DNA of 64,000 nucleotides from Thermodesulfobacteriota bacterium. Its GTDB lineage: Bacteria; Desulfobacterota; QYQD01. This document shows positions 35,649-44,097 of the stretch, one piece after another. Below the pieces are notes generated by a model that was not told the DNA's origin, did no database searches, and was given only the letters and a program-made list of their open reading frames with translations. Both the position numbers and the translations under genes were made by a program. Each line of letters starts with the position of its first letter. Position 1 is the stretch's first letter. The stretch spans positions 62,001-126,000 of the forward strand of contig JAVHLC010000003.1 of assembly GCA_031082315.1 (NCBI GenBank), read 5' to 3'.

Positions 35649-35719
35649 TTAGCTGTCAGCAAAAACCCAAGATAAACAACACATTAAGCTGAACGCTGAT
35701 AGCTGAGTGCTGACTGCTA
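35649..35719. repeat. CAGC-word element
   Basis: GCTGTCAGCAAAAACC, a core ATAAACAACACATTAAG, then CTGAACGCTGATAGCTGAGT. The core resembles that of the MITE-like copies at 30436 and 43924, so this is a related partial element. Confidence 0.65.
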
Positions 35720-35781
35720 GTTATCAAAATTCCTTGCCTTTTGCCACAGCTTGGGCTATAAAATTCCACTCGGATATTGCC

Positions 35782-36945
35782 ATGAAATTACATGAATATC
35801 AGGCCAAAATCCTTCTAGCGCGAGAAGGCGTTCCTGTGCCACCCGGAGAGATGGCGGCTTCCCCGGAGGAGGCCGGGGCGGTAGCCGATAAGCTGGGGCA
35901 GGGGCCGTTTGCGGTTAAGGCCCAGATCCACGCCGGCGGCCGGGGAAAGGGCGGAGGTATAAAGGTCGCTGAGGATAGAAGAGCGGTCGTGGAGACCGCC
36001 CAAAAAATCATCGGCATGAATCTGGTTACGTCCCAGACTAGTCCCGAAGGTAAGCTGGTGCGCAAGGTCCTGGTGGAACGCGCCTTTCCCGTCGAAAAAG
36101 AGTATTATCTGGCCGTTACTATAGACCGTAGCACGGCGCACCCGGTGATACTGGCCAGCGCGGCCGGCGGTATGGAGATCGAGGAGATTGCCCGGTCCAA
36201 ACCACACCTTCTGATAAAGGAGGCCATCGACCCGGTGGTCGGTCTGATGCCTTATCAGTCCCGTAATCTTTTCTTCGGGCTGGAGATGGAGCCGGCCCTG
36301 GGATCAGCGTTCACTGCACTGTTAGGCAACCTTTATCGCGCCTTTGCCGCTTATGATTGTTCGCTTGCGGAAATAAATCCTCTGGTTGTCACACAGGATA
36401 AAGAGATATTCGCCCTCGATGCCAAGCTGGATATTGACGACAATGCCCTGTTCCGGCATAAGGATCTTCTCGAGTGGCGGGAATATGAGAACACCTGGGA
36501 GGAAGAAGCGGCTCGATACCGGCTGAATTACATCCGGCTGGACGGCACGGTAGGGATGATGGTCAATGGCGCAGGCATGGCCATGGCCACTATGGACGCT
36601 ATAGCCTTAGCCGGGGCAAGGCCGGCCAACTTTCTGGATGTCGGCGGCGGGGCTAACGCCGAGGCCGTGGCTAATGGTTTCCGGCTTATACTTTCCGACG
36701 AACGGGTTAAATTGGTGCTGATCAATATCTTTGGAGGCATATTGCGCTGCGACGTGCTGGCTGAGGGCGTCATAAATGCGGTCTCCAATCTTGAGGTAAA
36801 AGTCCCTATAGTAGTCCGCCTGGAGGGTACAAACAAGGATAGGGGGGCCGAACTTCTGGCTCAATCCGGTTTGAACTTTACCGTGGCCAGGGATATGAAT
36901 GAGGTGATATCGATAATCAGCTGTCAGCAATCAGCCATCAGCTGA
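35782..36945 (+). CDS. sucC: Succinate-CoA ligase, beta subunit
   Basis: A 387-residue ATP-grasp subunit interconverting succinyl-CoA and succinate with nucleotide formation. MKLHEYQAKILLAREGV is the family opening, KAQIHAGGRGKGGGIKVAED the nucleotide-binding loop, and DVGGGANAEAVANGF and LINIFGGILRCD the C-terminal CoA-ligase part. I chose ATG 35782; the frame upstream to 35707 is repeat DNA. The last eight residues (SCQQSAIS) and the stop are encoded by a CAGC-word repeat, replacing the usual tail. sucD follows. Confidence 0.94.
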   Translation: MKLHEYQAKILLAREGVPVPPGEMAASPEEAGAVADKLGQGPFAVKAQIHAGGRGKGGGIKVAEDRRAVVETAQKIIGMNLVTSQTSPEGKLVRKVLVERAFPVEKEYYLAVTIDRSTAHPVILASAAGGMEIEEIARSKPHLLIKEAIDPVVGLMPYQSRNLFFGLEMEPALGSAFTALLGNLYRAFAAYDCSLAEINPLVVTQDKEIFALDAKLDIDDNALFRHKDLLEWREYENTWEEEAARYRLNYIRLDGTVGMMVNGAGMAMATMDAIALAGARPANFLDVGGGANAEAVANGFRLILSDERVKLVLINIFGGILRCDVLAEGVINAVSNLEVKVPIVVRLEGTNKDRGAELLAQSGLNFTVARDMNEVISIISCQQSAIS

Positions 36946-37013
36946 CAGCTTTCAGAAAGACTGTTTTTATTATCTTACTGACTGCTGACGGCTGATAGCT
37001 GATCGCTAATAAC
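36916..37013. repeat. CAGC-word inverted-arm element overlapping the sucC 3' end
   Basis: ATCAGCTGTCAGCAATCAGC and CATCAGCTGACAGC form the left arm, AAAGACTGTTTTTATTATCT the core, and GACTGCTGACGGCTGATAGC the right arm. The first 30 bases are coding and include the sucC stop at 36943. Confidence 0.75.
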
Positions 37014-37018
37014 TAAAA

Positions 37019-37906
37019 ATGAGCATCCTTATAGATGAAAATACACAAGTAGTTGTCCAGGGGTTGACCGGTAAGGAAGGGAGTTTCCATGCCCGGCAGT
37101 GTACGGCCTATGGGACTAAGGTTGTAGCCGGGGTTACGCCGGGCAAGAAGGGACAGGAGGTTGATGGCGTTCCGGTCTATAATACCGTACGCGAGGCCTG
37201 CCGTGCCCATGCCATTAATGCCTCTTTGATATTTGTTCCGGCCTCCTTTGCGGCTGACGCCATCGTTGAGGCGGCTGATGCCGGACTTAAGGTCGTTGTC
37301 TGCATTACCGAAGGGATTCCTGTTTTGGATATGGTGCGTGTCCTTCGTTACCTGGACGGCAAGGACTGCCGGCTCATCGGTCCCAACTGCCCGGGACTGA
37401 TCTCGCCGGGTAAGTGCAAGGTAGGCATCATGCCCGGCCCTATCCACAGGCCGGGCCCTATCGGGGTTGTCTCCCGCAGCGGCACCTTGACCTATGAAGT
37501 GGTGGATCAATTGACCAAGGCCGGTCTGGGCCAGTCCACCTGTGTGGGTATCGGCGGCGACCCGCTTATCGGTTCTACTTTTGTTGATATCTTAAAACTA
37601 TTTGCCGCTGACGATGACACCGGGGCCGTGGTCATGATCGGTGAGATCGGCGGCACGGCAGAGGAAGAGGCCGCGAGGTACATAAAAGAATCCTTCCCCA
37701 AGCCGGTTATCAGCTACATTGCCGGCCGCACCGCACCCCCGGGCAAGCGCATGGGCCATGCCGGGGCCATTATATCCGGCGGCCAGGGCACAGCCGCCCA
37801 GAAAATGGAAACCCTGCGGCAACACGGCATCCATGTGGTAGAGAACATCGGCGAGATCGGCACGGAGGCCAGAGCCGTTCTTCACCGCAAAGGCGCAAAG
37901 AAATAA
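37019..37906 (+). CDS. sucD: Succinate-CoA ligase, alpha subunit
   Basis: A 295-residue subunit holding the phosphohistidine: [17 protein letters not shown] near residue 243. The N-terminal [20 protein letters not shown] is the CoA-binding Rossmann part. [20 protein letters not shown] is also conserved. It starts ATG 37019 right at the edge of a repeat element. With sucC it works in the citric acid cycle or its reverse. Confidence 0.96.
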   Translation: MSILIDENTQVVVQGLTGKEGSFHARQCTAYGTKVVAGVTPGKKGQEVDGVPVYNTVREACRAHAINASLIFVPASFAADAIVEAADAGLKVVVCITEGIPVLDMVRVLRYLDGKDCRLIGPNCPGLISPGKCKVGIMPGPIHRPGPIGVVSRSGTLTYEVVDQLTKAGLGQSTCVGIGGDPLIGSTFVDILKLFAADDDTGAVVMIGEIGGTAEEEAARYIKESFPKPVISYIAGRTAPPGKRMGHAGAIISGGQGTAAQKMETLRQHGIHVVENIGEIGTEARAVLHRKGAKK

Positions 37907-37929
37907 TTTTTAACGGATTTAGGCTTCCT

Positions 37930-37983
37930 GTAGGAGCAGAGCATCCGTCCTCGGCTGACCTGGGGTTTGTTGCGACGGGTTGG
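37930..37983 (+). repeat. REP-like repeat, copy 2
   Basis: GTAGGAGCAGAGCATCCGTC continuing CTCGGCTGACCTGGGG and a GCGACGGG end. It is an inverted, diverged copy of 28758-28806. Confidence 0.6.
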
Positions 37984-38040
37984 TGGAATTTACTTTCCAT
38001 TTCTTGAGGAATAATTTTTCTCTCACCTGGTGCATAACAA

Positions 38041-38057
38041 TGTGAAAAACTTTTCCA
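38041..38057. promoter_or_regulatory. Candidate activator (UAS) site of the PEP-CTERM gene
   Basis: TGTGAAAAACTTTTCCA, an imperfect dyad, lies exactly 97 bases upstream of the sigma-54 -24 element. The identical 17 bases occur at 47724, also exactly 97 bases upstream of a sigma-54 promoter. Probably the binding site of a PrsR-like activator (inference). Confidence 0.75.
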
Positions 38058-38137
38058 TTCTGTGAATTTTCCTTTTCCATTTTCTATTTTCCGGTAAATT
38101 TATATGCTTTTCTTGAGATACACTATCCGCTATCTAG

Positions 38138-38154
38138 TGGCATATTAATTGCTT
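38138..38154 (+). promoter_or_regulatory. Sigma-54 promoter of the PEP-CTERM gene
   Basis: TGGCATATTAATTGCTT, with GG and GC ten bases apart. Sigma-54 sites of the TGGCA-TTGC form upstream of PEP-CTERM genes are established for exosortase systems. It leaves a leader of about 175 bases containing CTATCCGCTA-type repeat words. Otherwise the gap 37907-38340 holds only the REP-like tract and the activator site. Confidence 0.82.
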
Positions 38155-38340
38155 ATCTAATGGCGATTAGCGATCAGGGATTAGCGCATAGTGAACAAGA
38201 CCAATTCAAAATGTGCTATAATTGCAATACCCTGAATGCTACCCGCTAGCCGCTAATTTGCTATACGCTGTGACAAGAACATGATATAGTAATGATTAAT
38301 TTGCTGGTTCGACTAAGCTAATTAAAAAAGAGGAGGGGTT

Positions 38341-39066
38341 ATGATAAGTACCGCTTCATTTAATCGAATTGCCGTAATTCTGCTAATGATAGTTACATTG
38401 TCCGGATATGCGAATGCCGAATTGATCGATCGAGGAGGAGGATTGATTTATGATACCTTGTTCGATGTTACCTGGCTACAGGACGCTAACCACGTTAGCA
38501 CAACCGGTTACGACACTTCACTTTACGGGTCGAATTACTGGGGCCAATTGACTTGGCAGGATGCACAGGACTGGGCAACTTCTTTATCCTATTATGATTC
38601 AGTGCGCAATGTAACATGGAACGATTGGCGCTTGCCTAAAATGTTGCCGATTAACTCGCTCACGTATGACCTGGCGTGGAACTATGATGGTACAAGCGAT
38701 CGCGGATTTAATATCCTTAGTCCCAACAGTGAACTTTCCCATTTGTATTATGTAACTCTTGGAAATCTTGGCGCAATAAGCACAGAGGGAGTTCAACCCC
38801 AGCCGGGTTGGGGTCTTCAGAAGACAGGACCTTTTCAGAATATCAAAACATCTTATTGGTCTGGATCTGAGTTCGTAGCAAGCGAAGACATCGGGTATTT
38901 CAGTATGTCCAACGGAGAACAGCTCACAGAAAACATTACACTATATGCGGCGTATAAGTACGCATGGGCCGTTCGCGATGGCGATGTTGCAGCGGTTCCT
39001 GAACCAAGTACTATATTCATGCTATTACCAGGATTGTTATATGTATTTAGTAGACGAAAAGTATGA
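38341..39066 (+). CDS. PEP-CTERM sorting-domain protein with DUF1566
   Basis: A 241-residue exported protein. Residues 1-27 are a signal peptide (IAVILLMIVTLSGYANA). Residues about 30-215 match the DUF1566/Lcl-type domain: TWLQDANHV, LTWQDAQDWATSL, NDWRLPKMLP and SYWSGSEF. The C-terminus AAVPEPSTIFMLLPGLLYVF plus SRRKV is a PEP-CTERM signal: PEP motif, hydrophobic helix, basic tail. It should be cut and anchored or released by the exosortase encoded at 46753. The start ATG 38341 has GAGGAGGGG upstream. It is the only PEP-CTERM substrate in the window. Confidence 0.9.
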   Translation: MISTASFNRIAVILLMIVTLSGYANAELIDRGGGLIYDTLFDVTWLQDANHVSTTGYDTSLYGSNYWGQLTWQDAQDWATSLSYYDSVRNVTWNDWRLPKMLPINSLTYDLAWNYDGTSDRGFNILSPNSELSHLYYVTLGNLGAISTEGVQPQPGWGLQKTGPFQNIKTSYWSGSEFVASEDIGYFSMSNGEQLTENITLYAAYKYAWAVRDGDVAAVPEPSTIFMLLPGLLYVFSRRKV

Positions 39067-39070
39067 CCAA

Positions 39071-39111
39071 TAGGTGACCGTCGCCACCGCGTGCACCTGA
39101 TCACCTAAAAA
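39071..39111 (+). terminator. Possible terminator after the PEP-CTERM gene
   Basis: TAGGTGA and TCACCTA form a 7-bp stem around a 23-base loop, followed by a run of A rather than T. Weak support. Confidence 0.3.
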
Positions 39112-39163
39112 ACGGGCTCCAGGTGACTCAGGCGATATAAAAATGAAAAAAAGAGGGTAGAAG

Positions 39164-39916
39164 ATGAAGAACTTCAGGATTAAGGCCTCAATCAGAATCT
39201 TTTTTTTGATTTTAATATTAGCGCTCTTCCCTGCTTACGTCGGCCAGGCACAGGAAGGTGTTTCTGGAAACGCCCCGGTTGAGACGGGAAAGGGGGGGGA
39301 TACTTTCAGCTCCCCTTCGGAAAAAGGAGAACATCCGTTAAGTACCCCTTTGGAAAAAGACGGCGGCCCATCAACTCCCCCTTTGAAAAAGGGGGATACA
39401 GGGGGATTTTCAGGTGAAAAATCAGTAGTTGATGATACATATATTATAGGGCCAAGCGACGTCCTGGAAATCCAGGTCTGGAAGGAACCCGACTTTTCGC
39501 GGGTTGTACCGGTAAGGGCTGACGGGATGATAACCTTACCTTTACTTAACGATGTAAAGGCGGCTGGACTAACACCCCTTCAATTAAAAAAAGACTTAGA
39601 GGAAAAGATTAAGGATTTTGTAGAACTCCCTGAAGTTTCGGTTATAGTTAAGGAAAGTCTGGGTCGCAGGTTATACATTATAGGCAAGGTGGCAAGGCCG
39701 GGAGAATATTTGTTGAGCAAGGATATGACGGTGTTGCAGGCCCTCTCCGTGGCCGGTGGTCTTGCGGAATGGGCGGATTCCGATGACATAATTATAATTC
39801 GACGGGTTGGAGATGAAGTTAAGCGCATCTTTTTTGACTACAAGAAGGTGATCTCAGGGCGTAACCCGGAGCAGAACATCTACCTGCAGCCAAATGATAC
39901 GATTATTATTCCATAA
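39164..39916 (+). CDS. Polysaccharide export protein (Wza-like, XrtA locus)
   Basis: A 250-residue exported protein of the BexD/Wza family acting in outer-membrane polysaccharide export. Residues 1-29 are a signal peptide. YIIGPSDVLEIQVWKEPDFS begins the Poly_export domain, followed by an SLBB domain (LYIIGKVARPGEYLLSKDMT, LQALSVAGGLAEWADSDDI). It has no lipobox cysteine. The linker at residues about 47-85 (SSPSEKGEHPLSTPLEKDGG) is encoded by an intergenic-type repeat (CCCCCTTTGAAAAAGGGGGA) inserted in frame between signal peptide and domain. Confidence 0.88.
   Translation: MKNFRIKASIRIFFLILILALFPAYVGQAQEGVSGNAPVETGKGGDTFSSPSEKGEHPLSTPLEKDGGPSTPPLKKGDTGGFSGEKSVVDDTYIIGPSDVLEIQVWKEPDFSRVVPVRADGMITLPLLNDVKAAGLTPLQLKKDLEEKIKDFVELPEVSVIVKESLGRRLYIIGKVARPGEYLLSKDMTVLQALSVAGGLAEWADSDDIIIIRRVGDEVKRIFFDYKKVISGRNPEQNIYLQPNDTIIIP
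39296..39412. repeat. CCCTTTGAAAAAGGGGG-type repeat inside the export gene
   Basis: Three degenerate copies of a C-run, GGAAAAAG, G-run word in frame (for example CCCCTTTGGAAAAAGACGGC and CCCCCTTTGAAAAAGGGGGA). A related tract is intergenic at 46645-46735. Confidence 0.65.
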
Positions 39917-39917
39917 C

Positions 39918-39952
39918 AAGCTATCAGCGGTCGGCACTCAGCTATCAGCCTT
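39918..39952. repeat. CAGC-word half element
   Basis: AAGCTATCAGCGGTCGGCAC followed by TCAGCTATCAGCC; one arm only, in the short gap before the outer-membrane protein gene. Confidence 0.55.
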
Positions 39953-39985
39953 AGATTGAACAGATTATTCAGGGGAAATACGGTT

Positions 39986-41353
39986 ATGAGATATCTTAGA
40001 GTAATGGTTGTCGTGTGGTTGTTTCTGTCCTGTTTTGCGTGGGTGGTTCCTTCAGTACGGGCCGAATGTCGGTATAAGTTTACTCCGAGCCTCTCTGTTG
40101 ATGAAAAATATGATGATAACATCTTCCTTAGATCTACGGATGAGACGTCGGACTGGACAAGCACTATCTCGCCGGCGCTTTCCTTGGATGCCCAGTGTCC
40201 CACCAGGGGTATCACCCTGAATTACAGCCCGGGATTTGTCTTTTACAAGCGATATACCGAATATAATACCGTGCGCCACAACGGCAACTTAAGCGCCTTT
40301 TTGCAGGCCGGTCCCCATACCCGCATCGATTTCAGGGACAGTTTCTACCGGACGGAGGAGCCGAGGGAGCAGATGGAGGCTATGCTCGTTGGGTGGCGTG
40401 GCCTTGTCCATAGAGACGAATTCGGTCAGCCCATAGTACTACGCTATGAGTACGATTTGCCCGTATTCGATGTCGACATAGTGCCTGAGATTAGCTACGC
40501 TATACGCCGGACCAGAAATACCTATTACCGGAATACCGGTGATATCAAGGTTTCTCATCAATTCGGCCCCAAGGACAATTTTTTTGTGGGTTACAATGAC
40601 AACCATCTGGAAAACAGCGATCCGGAGATAGAAGACACCAGAATCCAGACCCCTTTTGCGGGGGTCTCTTACTGGTTTGACGTGAAAAACGGTCTGGACT
40701 TAAACGTCCGGCACTCCATAAGCGATTATGAGACAAACCCTGATTTTAAGCAATATACGGGCGGCGCACGCCTCGTTCATCTGTTTAGCCAGGACAGCAG
40801 TATTTCTCTCGCCTATAACTATACCGACATGAATTATGACCCGGGCGGCACGGATTATGTAATACATGATGGGATGGTTTCATATAGCATAAGCCCGGGA
40901 CCGCATACTACGCTGAGCGCCGGCGTAGGGTATTTTTTGCGCAATCCCGAAAGGGGCGGGACAAACGATGGATTGAGTTATCAGGCCAGTATCGGACAAA
41001 AATTCGAGCGGGGCAGCGTTTTCGTGGGGGGACAGGGCGGCTACCGTCAGGAACTCTCGGATGCGGAAAATCTTGGCTTTGCCAAGTTCTGGTCTGCTAA
41101 CGGAGGGATTAATTACTTATTATTGCCCGAGTTAACGGCGAGCGGCGGGCTAAGTTATGTGGAAGAAAAGTTTATTGAGCAGGCCGATAGGCGGGATAAA
41201 CTTTGGTCAGCCACTGCCGGCCTTGCCTATAGTTACAGACGCTGGCTGTCCCTCTCGCTCAGCGGACAGCACACGGAGCGCGATTCGAACGTGGGTCTCA
41301 ACGACTATGACGATAATCAGATTATGCTAAGGATCACAGCCAGCTATAATTAG
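39986..41353 (+). CDS. PEP-CTERM-system outer-membrane beta-barrel protein
   Basis: A 455-residue protein like the TIGR03016 family of XrtA loci, probably an outer-membrane porin-like component of polysaccharide export. Residues 1-26 are a signal peptide (VVVWLFLSCFAWVVPSVRA). The mature part has alternating beta strands rich in tyrosine and ends in an aromatic strand (QIMLRITASYN), as barrels do. SLSVDEKYDDNIFLRSTDET at the N-terminus is typical. I chose ATG 39986 with AGGGGAA upstream over TTG 39956. Confidence 0.82.
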   Translation: MRYLRVMVVVWLFLSCFAWVVPSVRAECRYKFTPSLSVDEKYDDNIFLRSTDETSDWTSTISPALSLDAQCPTRGITLNYSPGFVFYKRYTEYNTVRHNGNLSAFLQAGPHTRIDFRDSFYRTEEPREQMEAMLVGWRGLVHRDEFGQPIVLRYEYDLPVFDVDIVPEISYAIRRTRNTYYRNTGDIKVSHQFGPKDNFFVGYNDNHLENSDPEIEDTRIQTPFAGVSYWFDVKNGLDLNVRHSISDYETNPDFKQYTGGARLVHLFSQDSSISLAYNYTDMNYDPGGTDYVIHDGMVSYSISPGPHTTLSAGVGYFLRNPERGGTNDGLSYQASIGQKFERGSVFVGGQGGYRQELSDAENLGFAKFWSANGGINYLLLPELTASGGLSYVEEKFIEQADRRDKLWSATAGLAYSYRRWLSLSLSGQHTERDSNVGLNDYDDNQIMLRITASYN

Positions 41354-41443
41354 CATTCAGCCATCAGCTATCAGCTATCAGCTATCAGCTTCTGATGTCT
41401 TTGTTTAAAATCTGAAGGCTGACTGCTGATGGCTGAAAGCTAA
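41354..41443. repeat. CAGC-word inverted-arm element
   Basis: CATTCAGCCATCAGCTATCA with more CAGCTATCAG iterations, a core TGATGTCTTTGTTTAAAATC, and the reverse arm GGCTGACTGCTGATGGCTGA. Fills the gap before the chain-length gene. Confidence 0.75.
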
Positions 41444-41452
41444 GAGGTAATC

Positions 41453-43015
41453 ATGACAGAAAAGGAAAGCAAAATAGACTTCACTTATTACCTGGACATG
41501 CTCCGGCGCAGGAAGTGGTATATAATTCCCACTTTTTTTCTCGTCCTCGTCGCAGGGCTGATATATTGCCTCGCTGCCCCGAAGACCTATAAGGCCTCTA
41601 CTACCATAAGTATCATCAGGCAGAGGGTCCCGGAGGCCTTTGTCCATTCCACGGTCACCGCGGATATAGATGAGCGGCTCCACTCCATCGGCGAGGAGAT
41701 ATTAAGCCGCACCAGACTGGAGGGGGTTATAACCCAGCTTAATCTCTATCCTGAGGAGCGTAAAAAACTCCCTATGGAGAAAATAATAGAAAATATACGG
41801 GGGAGGATCAGTCTCGAAATTTCTTCCGCCCAGCGGGCCATGGCAAAACAAGGGGCTACCGCCTTTACCCTTAGTTATGAGGATGAATCACCCCAGACTG
41901 CGGCCCTGGTGGCAAGTACACTGGCTTCCATGTTTATGGAAGAACATCTGAAATTGCGGGAAGAGCAGGCCGTGGGCACAAGTGAATTCCTGGCCGAGCA
42001 ACTACAGCAATTGGAAACACAGCTGAAGGAACGTGAGGCAGCCATTGGCGCTTATAAAATGTCCCATATGGGTGAATTGCCGGAGCAGAGAGAGTCCACC
42101 CTGGCTGTGCTGGCCCGGCTTCAGCAGCAACTGGACGCCATCCAGGAGAGTATAAGGCGCGGCCAGGACAGAAAGATACTCCTCCAGCAACAGATCGCTG
42201 TTGAAAAGGAGTTTTCACGCACCAGATCAGGATCCGGATCCCCGGGAGAGGCAGGGGTTGACTCTCTTGAACAATTAAAAGAAAACCTTGCCGTCCTGGA
42301 GTCGAGGTACAAGCCCAACCACCCGGATGTCCTTAAAACCAAGAAGATGATTGAAAAGTGGGGGAAAACAGAGGGGAAAACCGGTGAGAAGGGAGAAGGC
42401 CAGGTGGCGGTTGAAGGCAACCGGGTCATTGCGAATCTCCAGCAGCAGATATATGCCGTTGACATGGAGGTAAAGAACCTTCAAATAGAGTCAGACAAGG
42501 TAAAACAAAAGATATATGCCTACCAGGGTAGAGTTGAGAATACGCCACGCCGCGAGCAGGAGCTTCTTGATCTCCAGAGAAATTATGACAACTTGAGCGC
42601 GAGCTATCAAGATCTGGATGCCAAAAAGCTGGAGGCGGAACGGGCCGAGAACCTGGAAAGAAGGCAGAAGGGCGAGCAGTTCCGGATACTTGACCCGGCC
42701 CGGGTGCCCCAGATGCCGTCCAAACCCGACATTCCCAGGATACTGGCGATGGTCATAATTGCTGCCCTGGGTGGATCTGTCGGGCTGGCCTTTGGCCGTG
42801 AATATATTGATAAGTCTTTTTACCGTCTTGACGACATAGAATCATTTCTGAATTTGCCGGTCCTGGCCGGCATCCCTGTGCTGGTCACGGCCGATGATAT
42901 GAAAGTAAATAAAAAACAAAGGGTTATTGCGATTTCTGTAATAAGCTTTGGAATTGTAGTTACGTCTGTTCTTTTATTCGCCGTAATAAAAAAGTACCCG
43001 GGGGCGTTGCTATAG
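41453..43015 (+). CDS. XrtA-system polysaccharide chain-length determinant (Wzz-like)
   Basis: A 520-residue inner-membrane protein of the Wzz/GumC type found in exosortase loci. There is a membrane helix near residues 22-45 (WYIIPTFFLVLVAGLIYCLA), a long periplasmic coiled coil (residues about 170-400, e.g. LEQLKENLAVLESRYKPNHP), and C-terminal helices near 427-450 and 490-512. PEQRESTLAVLARLQQQLDA is the conserved coil segment. It works with the tyrosine kinase at 44098 in length control. The ATPase gene begins two bases after its stop. Confidence 0.87.
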   Translation: MTEKESKIDFTYYLDMLRRRKWYIIPTFFLVLVAGLIYCLAAPKTYKASTTISIIRQRVPEAFVHSTVTADIDERLHSIGEEILSRTRLEGVITQLNLYPEERKKLPMEKIIENIRGRISLEISSAQRAMAKQGATAFTLSYEDESPQTAALVASTLASMFMEEHLKLREEQAVGTSEFLAEQLQQLETQLKEREAAIGAYKMSHMGELPEQRESTLAVLARLQQQLDAIQESIRRGQDRKILLQQQIAVEKEFSRTRSGSGSPGEAGVDSLEQLKENLAVLESRYKPNHPDVLKTKKMIEKWGKTEGKTGEKGEGQVAVEGNRVIANLQQQIYAVDMEVKNLQIESDKVKQKIYAYQGRVENTPRREQELLDLQRNYDNLSASYQDLDAKKLEAERAENLERRQKGEQFRILDPARVPQMPSKPDIPRILAMVIIAALGGSVGLAFGREYIDKSFYRLDDIESFLNLPVLAGIPVLVTADDMKVNKKQRVIAISVISFGIVVTSVLLFAVIKKYPGALL

Positions 43016-43017
43016 CT

Positions 43018-43926
43018 ATGTACGAGCGTTTTTATTACCTGAATGAAAAGCCTTTTAAGATAACGCCCGATCCCCGTTTTCTTTTTTGGAGCGAAGGCCA
43101 TAAAGAGGCCCTGGCCCATCTGAGGTATGGGGTGGAGGAGAAGAAAGGGTTTGTAGTTATCACCGGCGATGTAGGCACCGGCAAGACCACATTGTTGCAG
43201 GCATTGCTGGCGGGTCTGAAGGATAATATACATTATGCCGCGGTCTCTAACCCCGGCATGAGCATCGATGATTTTTTATATTATATAGGCAATGCCTTCG
43301 GGTTTTCGATGGGGACCTTTTCCAAGGCCCAATTCTTGCTGAGATTTTCTGAGTTTCTGCAAGAATCGGCCCGTCAGGGGAAATATGTACTCCTTATTGT
43401 TGACGAGGCCCATAAGCTGTCTGTTGAACTTTTAGAGGAAATAAGACTCCTTTCTAACCTGGAAACGGCCGAGGAAAAACTATTAAACATCTTTTTGGTC
43501 GGTCAACCGGAATTGAACCCGAAGCTTACGGATCCATCCCTTTTACCCCTAAGACAGCGGATAAGCGCTTCTTACCACCTCCTGCCCCTGAGCAGGGAGG
43601 ATGTCGGGGAATACCTGAAAAAGCGCCTGCTTGTCGCCGGGGCCAAGTTTAACAATCTTTTTAAACCTGGAGCTATAAAGGCAATCTATAAATATACAAA
43701 GGGATACCCCCGGGCCATTAATATCCTGGCCGACCAGGCCCTGTTAACCGGCTATGTAAAAGGAAAGAAGGTGATCGATGCCAAAATCGTCAGAGAGGCG
43801 TCAAGAGACCTGACACTTCCCGGTGAAAAGAAAATCAGATTCTTCCCGGTATGGTTGAAGTGGGGAATGGGGGCCGTAGCCGGGGTTATCGCCATTGTAT
43901 TGTGGGGGATGTATTATTTTTCGTAA
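43018..43926 (+). CDS. XrtA/PEP-CTERM-associated ATPase (ExeA-like)
   Basis: A 302-residue AAA ATPase like the TIGR03015 family. VITGDVGTGKTTLLQALLAG is Walker A, VLLIVDEAHKLS Walker B, and PLRQRISASYHLLPLS the arginine-finger region. The C-terminus has one membrane helix (WGMGAVAGVIAIVLWGMYYF). The opening YERFYYLNEKPFKITPDPRF is typical of ExeA/GspA proteins. The exact role in polysaccharide export is unknown. It is coupled to the upstream chain-length gene. Confidence 0.9.
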   Translation: MYERFYYLNEKPFKITPDPRFLFWSEGHKEALAHLRYGVEEKKGFVVITGDVGTGKTTLLQALLAGLKDNIHYAAVSNPGMSIDDFLYYIGNAFGFSMGTFSKAQFLLRFSEFLQESARQGKYVLLIVDEAHKLSVELLEEIRLLSNLETAEEKLLNIFLVGQPELNPKLTDPSLLPLRQRISASYHLLPLSREDVGEYLKKRLLVAGAKFNNLFKPGAIKAIYKYTKGYPRAINILADQALLTGYVKGKKVIDAKIVREASRDLTLPGEKKIRFFPVWLKWGMGAVAGVIAIVLWGMYYFS

Positions 43927-44086
43927 CTAGTGTTCATCCGGAAACTACCGTTTCCGAATGAAAGCTCTCAGCGATCAGCTTTCAGCCGTCAGCAAAAAAT
44001 AAGACAAACAGCATCTTAAGCTGATAGCTGAGAGCTGACTGCTGACCGCTCCATCCGGAACTCCTGAATTCCGGATGGAAACTAAC
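43924..44086 (-). repeat. MITE-like element with CAGC words, copy 2
   Basis: Inverted relative to 30436-30601. Both ends carry hairpins (CATCCGGAAACTACCGTTTC CGAATG; CATCCGGAACTCCTGAATTC CGGATG) within imperfect terminal inverted repeats. The core AAGACAAACAGCATCTTAAG and CAGC arms match copy 1 closely. The ribosome site of the next gene lies just outside. Confidence 0.82.
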
Positions 44087-44097
44087 GAGGAGAATTT

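Noticed and set aside
35354-35662. Minus-strand open frame of 102 residues between murA and sucC
   Set aside because: It is translated GTTCACCGTT-type repeat; composition and lack of a ribosome site indicate a spurious frame.
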